Both the position numbers and the translations under genes were made by a program. The notes beneath the pieces are model-generated. The model was not told where the DNA came from. It did not search any database and saw nothing but the letters and a program-made list of their open reading frames with translations. 64,000 nucleotides of DNA from Pseudoxanthomonas sp. JBR18 (GTDB lineage: Bacteria > Pseudomonadota > Gammaproteobacteria > Xanthomonadales > Xanthomonadaceae): contig NZ_CP116339.1 of assembly GCF_028198165.1 (NCBI RefSeq), forward strand, positions 1,805,001 through 1,869,000, read 5' to 3'. Within the stretch, counting starts at the first letter, position 1; the number at the start of each line of letters is the position of its first letter. Shown here one piece after another: positions 60,372 through 64,000 of the stretch.

Positions 60372-61398
60372 TTATGACTTCCTTTAGTGCTGGGCGGTTC
60401 ATGTCAAAGCGAAGCGACATGCCGCAATTGGACGCCGACCGGGCTGGGTGCGACGTGGGCGCCAGTAGAGACTTTTCGACCTGAAGCGCGTCGAAATATT
60501 CACGTTCTTCGAAGCTTGCTTTAACGCGTGATTCAAAGCTGGTTCAAAGGCATGAGCGTGGCGCGAAACTCACTGCGAAAGTGGACTGCCGAACTAACAT
60601 CCGCGCCAGCCGTGGCTGCTGAATACAGCGTCAAGCGGTTGCTTTACGGCTGCGCCGCGATTGCGGCGCGCGATGGAGATCGTTGCGGGCGGCGCGGTCT
60701 CGAGATGCGTTTGTGCCGAAGATTCGCGACCGCTCGCTTGGTCGTCATCCTCGATCAAGGTTGCTGAAGCCAAACGCTGCCTCACGGAGATGGGTGGCGG
60801 GCTTGTCCGCCACGCCGACCGTGGAGTTGCTCGCACCTGCCGATGGCATCGATGGCACGCCCGCACGCATCCGGTTCGTTCCGTTGGCCGCATCAGCTCG
60901 CGCGTCGCCTGCGAGCCATCCGCGTGTTTGGGTGAGGAATACGCCGGCGCATCCGAGGCGGCGCTGAGCGGAGCACCCCCGGGAGCGATCGCAAAGCGGG
61001 CCTCTTCGACGCGGGCGCATGGTGAACGATCCATGCGCCTGGGGGACGGGCGCACTGCAACGGTGGGATGCACGTGCAGGCCGCTGCGCCACGCGACGAT
61101 TCGGCGACAGCGTCGCAGACCCGCTGACGGAGGTGCATGACCCCGTTGGCCGCGGCGTGGAAACGCCACGTCTGTAGCGAGGTGCGGCCGATCTCCACCC
61201 CGGGATCGCGGTCGACACAGAGCAGCACCAGCCACGCCGTGGGTCGCAGCGGCGGCGGTATCCAGCGCCGCCTCGGGCGCGCAGCGGGGTGAGCGGCGCC
61301 TTGCGAGGCGCAGCCACGCGCTGGTGGGTGCCCGCCTTCGCTCGCTGTGCACCTGGCCGGCGGCATTGTCGCGCCTTGCCCCTCCCGGATGCTCCCTG
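60372..61398. other. 1-kb region without a convincing gene
   Basis: The first 230 bases (about 60380-60610) are AT-richer and may hold the barrel-gene promoter. From about 60610 to 61380 both strands have open frames, but none shows a ribosome site, a recognisable domain or a plausible residue mix. On the minus strand a stretch around 61120-61230 reads WLVLLCVDRDPGVEIG and then WRFHAAANGVMHLRQR, which looks more protein-like than its surroundings. A decayed gene or transposase remnant is possible. Confidence 0.45.
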
Positions 61399-62442
61399 AT
61401 GGAAGTCCCTGCCGCCCCCGCCCCGGGTCCCCTGCGCGCTTTCGCCGCGCGTGTGCTGGTCGTGCTGGCGCTGGGCGCGCTGGCGCTGCTGGCGTGGAAG
61501 CTGTCCGAACTGCTGCTGATCATCTTCGGCGCCGTGGTCGTGGCGGTCCTGCTGCACGGCCTGACGGCCTTGTTGCGGCGTGGCCTGCCGGTCCCGGAAT
61601 GGGCGGCGCTGGGCCTGGTGATTACGTTGCTGGTCTTGCTGCTGGCCGGTGTGATGACGATGTTCGGCGCCGAGGTCGCCGGACAGATCGATGCCTTCCG
61701 CACCACGCTGCCGGCGGCCTGGAACAAGTTCCACGCCTGGCTGCAGTCCGGCCCGCTGGGCCCGCAGCTGGAGGAGCTCCCCGATCAGCTGCGCCAGGGC
61801 GCTTCGACGCTGGCCACGCATGCCGGCGCGATCCTGCTGTCCGCCGGTGGCGGCATCACCGACGCGGTGCTGATGGCGGTCGGCGGCGTGTACCTGGCCG
61901 CGCAGCCGCGGCTGTATCGCCATGGCCTGTTGCGCCTGCTGCCGCTGGACCAGCGCGGCGTGGCCGACGAAGCCCTCAGCGCCAGCGGCACCGCGCTGCG
62001 CGCCTGGTTGGGTGGCCAGCTGCTGGCCATGGCCGTGGTCGGCACGCTCACCGCGCTGGGGTTGTGGATGTTGGGCGTGCCGGTGGCCCTGGGCATCGGA
62101 TTGTTGACCGCGCTGCTGGACTTCATTCCCATCGTGGGCCCGATCCTGGCGGCTGTCCCGGCCATCCTGCTGGGCTTCACCGTCAGCCCGCAGGTGGCGC
62201 TGGGCGCGCTGGTGCTGTTCGTGGTCCTGCAGCAGATCGAGGGTCACCTCCTGCAGCCGCTGATCCAGGCGCGCGTCGTGAACCTGCCGCCGGCGCTGCT
62301 GCTGTTTTCGCTGTTCGGCATCGGTGTGCTGTTCGGGCCGATGGGCGTGGTCCTGGCGGCACCGCTGACAGTCGTGGTGTTCGTGCTGGTCCGGCATCTG
62401 TACGTGCGCCACGCGCTGGGCGATCAGGGCCAAGCCGCCTGA
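61399..62442 (+). CDS. AI-2E (PerM) family membrane protein
   Basis: 347 residues from the ATG at 61399. About eight hydrophobic segments with the family arrangement: two helices at the N-terminus, an extracytoplasmic or peripheral region (residues about 90-150), then a helix cluster containing LPLDQRGVADEAL, LGVPVALGIGLLTALLDFIPIVGPILAAVP, QQIEGHLLQPLIQARVVNLP and the final FGPMGVVLAAPL. Family members such as TqsA and PerM export small molecules or ions; the substrate here is unknown. Confidence 0.9.
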   Translation: MEVPAAPAPGPLRAFAARVLVVLALGALALLAWKLSELLLIIFGAVVVAVLLHGLTALLRRGLPVPEWAALGLVITLLVLLLAGVMTMFGAEVAGQIDAFRTTLPAAWNKFHAWLQSGPLGPQLEELPDQLRQGASTLATHAGAILLSAGGGITDAVLMAVGGVYLAAQPRLYRHGLLRLLPLDQRGVADEALSASGTALRAWLGGQLLAMAVVGTLTALGLWMLGVPVALGIGLLTALLDFIPIVGPILAAVPAILLGFTVSPQVALGALVLFVVLQQIEGHLLQPLIQARVVNLPPALLLFSLFGIGVLFGPMGVVLAAPLTVVVFVLVRHLYVRHALGDQGQAA

Positions 62443-62549
62443 CCTGCGCGCAACGGAAAACAAACCACGGCCTCCAACGCGCTCGCTAAAGTCCAGCCTG
62501 GCCGAGGCAAAGCAAGGGCGCGCCGCCCGGCGCGCAAGGAGCGAAGCAG

Positions 62550-63071
62550 GTGAAGCGGGCACCACACGTAGGGCGATGCATCGTCGTGATCGCCGTCTGG
62601 GTGGTCGCACCGCTGTCCCAGGCGCAGGATGTCGCCGGGGCCCCGCTCGCGGTCGCGCAGCAGGTGCCCCCCGCGACCGACGCGCCACCTGCTCGGCTCA
62701 GTGCCGGCGATGAGGTGCCCACCCTGGGCGAGGTCAAGGCGCTGCCGCCCGACGAGGAGGAGGCGCTGGATCTCTATCGCTTCCGCAATCCCATCCAGGT
62801 CGATCCCAATCCTTTTGCGAAGGGCTATCGCCCGCCACCCTCGCCGAAGGAGATCTCGGAGAACGGCGGCTATCTGGCCTACGGCCTGTCCAAGCTGATC
62901 GGTGCGGCGGCCAAGGGGCTGCAGAACGTGCCGCGCGTCCGGGGACAGATCGAGCCCGCCACCGCCAGGCCACCGCCGCTGAGCCTGGAACAGATGGACC
63001 GCGCCGCACGTGTCTGCGGCGCCGACGGTGCGGACTGCACGGCGCCGGCCGTCGTGCCCGCCTCGCCATGA
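62550..63071 (+). CDS. Exported protein of unknown family, paralog A
   Basis: 173 residues from a GTG at 62550 with ribosome site AAGGAG. The signal peptide ends near SQA-QD. After an Ala/Pro-rich linker comes a conserved block shared with the next gene: VPTLGEVKALPPDEEEALDL, FRNPIQVDPNPFAKGY, NGGYLAYGLSKLI, and ATARPPPLSLEQMDRAARVC. Two cysteines near the end (RVCGADGADC) are absent from the paralog. No known domain recognised. It overlaps the next gene by 4 bases (ATGA). Confidence 0.82.
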   Translation: MKRAPHVGRCIVVIAVWVVAPLSQAQDVAGAPLAVAQQVPPATDAPPARLSAGDEVPTLGEVKALPPDEEEALDLYRFRNPIQVDPNPFAKGYRPPPSPKEISENGGYLAYGLSKLIGAAAKGLQNVPRVRGQIEPATARPPPLSLEQMDRAARVCGADGADCTAPAVVPASP

Positions 63072-63589
63072 GCCGCGTCATGCAGACCTTTGGCGGTCTG
63101 GTGATCGGCGCCCTATTCGGCGCGTCGCTGTCGTCCGCAGTGGCGCAACAAACCTTGACCTTTAGTGCGATGCAGGCCGCACCTGCCATCACGCCCGCGG
63201 CCGAGCCAGCATCGTCCGCCGCGCCAGCGTCGGCCTCCGCCGCTACGGCCGCCGATGCCCGCGTGCCCACGCTGGGCCAGGTGCAGGCCCTGGCCCCGGA
63301 GGACACGCAAGAGGCCCTGAACCTGCACGCCTTCCGCAACCCGGTCACCGTCGACCCCAATACTTTCAGCAAGTCATACGACCCGGGGATCAGCCCCGAG
63401 GAGATGGCGCTCAAGTACGACGGCTACGTCAACTACGGGCTCAACATGGGCTTGCTGCAGACCTGGAAAGGCATCAAGCGCGTCACCGGCATGCGCCCCT
63501 ACGAGCATCCCGCCAGCGCCCGCCCGCCGCCGCTGACGCAGGCGCAGATGCGCAGGGCGGTGCAAGCCTTGGAAACCGAGGACGAGTGA
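63068..63589 (+). CDS. Exported protein of unknown family, paralog B
   Basis: 173 residues. The ATG at 63068 overlaps the stop of paralog A. Signal peptide ends near AVA-QQ, followed by a longer Ala/Ser-rich linker. The shared block is VPTLGQVQALAPEDTQEALN, FRNPVTVDPNTFSKSYDPG, DGYVNYGLNMGLLQTWKGIK and SARPPPLTQAQMRRAVQAL. The tandem pair probably arose by duplication and is cotranscribed, perhaps forming a heteromer in the periplasm. No function can be named. Confidence 0.82.
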   Translation: MSRVMQTFGGLVIGALFGASLSSAVAQQTLTFSAMQAAPAITPAAEPASSAAPASASAATAADARVPTLGQVQALAPEDTQEALNLHAFRNPVTVDPNTFSKSYDPGISPEEMALKYDGYVNYGLNMGLLQTWKGIKRVTGMRPYEHPASARPPPLTQAQMRRAVQALETEDE

Positions 63590-63625
63590 CGCTGCGTCGC
63601 TTGTTTCAACCCTTGCGCTTCACGC

Positions 63626-64000
63626 TCAGGACATGATCGATCGCCGCTTGCGGCGCTGCGCACCCACGGCCAGCCACAGTGCCGAAAGCAGGGAGTAGAC
63701 CGCGCCCACCGCCGCATACCCGGCGATGCGGTCGATCGAGGGCATCTCCGGCTTCAGTGCCTGCTGCAGGAACAAGCCGCCGGCCAACGCTGACTGTGCG
63801 CCGCTGAGCATCATGGCCCACTGCCCGCCCACGGACTTGCGGCGTGCGATGGCAGCGCCAAGCTGCAGCAGGCCGGCGGCGATCGCCCAGGCGCCGTACA
63901 CCTGCAGGACCGCATGCATATCCGCGCGCAGGGCGATCAGGACGGCAATCGTGGTGGCGCCACTGACCAGCGCATTGATCGCCTGGCTGGTGTTACGCGC
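63626..64000 (-). CDS. Small membrane protein (5' end outside window)
   Basis: The frame is open from the right edge to the stop at 63626, about 124 residues in view, so the start lies beyond base 64000. It has about four hydrophobic helices: NALVSGATTIAVLIAL, VYGAWAIAAGLLQLGAAI, WAMMLSGAQSALAGGLFL and IAGYAAVGAVYSLLSALWLAV, ending in a basic tail (AQRRKRRS). This resembles the HdeD/DUF308-type small membrane proteins, a weak match. It converges on paralog B. Confidence 0.65.
   Translation of the reverse strand, partial: ARNTSQAINALVSGATTIAVLIALRADMHAVLQVYGAWAIAAGLLQLGAAIARRKSVGGQWAMMLSGAQSALAGGLFLQQALKPEMPSIDRIAGYAAVGAVYSLLSALWLAVGAQRRKRRSIMS

Noticed and set aside
60661..61140. A 159-codon plus-strand frame in the 1-kb gap
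   Set aside because: No ribosome site, no signal or domain, Arg/Ala/Cys-rich composition. It is no more convincing than the overlapping minus-strand frames, so no gene was called.

Overview
The window is high-GC, densely coded DNA that reads as the chromosome of a xanthomonad (Xanthomonadaceae, Gammaproteobacteria). The genus is not settled; a Pseudoxanthomonas/Stenotrophomonas/Xanthomonas-like bacterium fits. Pointers are a TonB receptor of the Xanthomonas/Caulobacter carbohydrate type, a bphO-bphP pair whose phytochrome ends in a PAS domain instead of a kinase, tandem secreted GH5 cellulases, a lipase ending in what looks like a XVIPCD (the tag of the Xanthomonas bacteria-killing type IV secretion system), and GTGGGAGC-type inverted repeats. 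No rRNA, tRNA, CRISPR array, prophage or intact insertion sequence was seen.

Layout. 1-4201: 3' part of a TonB-dependent receptor and a secreted PHP-domain protein. 4300-7811: folE, cytochrome b561, a yybP-ykoY manganese riboswitch with mntP, a YchJ-like protein and a hexose-6-phosphate mutarotase. 7832-9077: a lipoprotein and a two-repeat PepSY protein (minus strand). 9389-11883: heme oxygenase and bacteriophytochrome, translationally coupled. 11955-16218: three tandem GH5 endoglucanases (minus strand), two sharing an upstream motif. 16381-19902: BenE-type transporter and two paralogous membrane acyltransferases. 20118-26160: glutamate synthase gltB-gltD, with a REP-like hairpin between the genes. 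26382-28335: two small lipoproteins of I78 or I78-like type flanking topoisomerase IB.

28636-37850: TorF-like porin and kdpFABC-kdpDE. A block of about 600 bp packed with hairpins separates kdpC from kdpD. 37853-39641: SH3-like, MipA/OmpV-like and EF-hand exported proteins. 39788-50815: an OmpR/EnvZ-type two-component system divergent from an mdtABC-type RND efflux operon with its outer-membrane channel; two TGTTAC direct repeats lie between them. 51154-53314: a BlaI/BlaR1-like pair with two palindromic operators. 53551-55526: a lipoprotein and lipase read here as an immunity-effector pair. 55630-59473: an mrfA-mrfB-like DNA-repair pair with a second REP. 59661-60371: an outer-membrane barrel. 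60372-61398: about 1 kb with no convincing gene. 61399-64000: a PerM/AI-2E family protein, two tandem paralogs of unknown function, and the start-less part of a membrane protein running off the right edge.

Most of the window is housekeeping, transport and envelope function. The accessory parts are the lipase-lipoprotein pair, the BlaR1-like protein with an unusual C-terminal half, the structured spacer inside the kdp cluster, the GH5 cluster with its shared upstream motif, and the unknown tandem pair at the right end.
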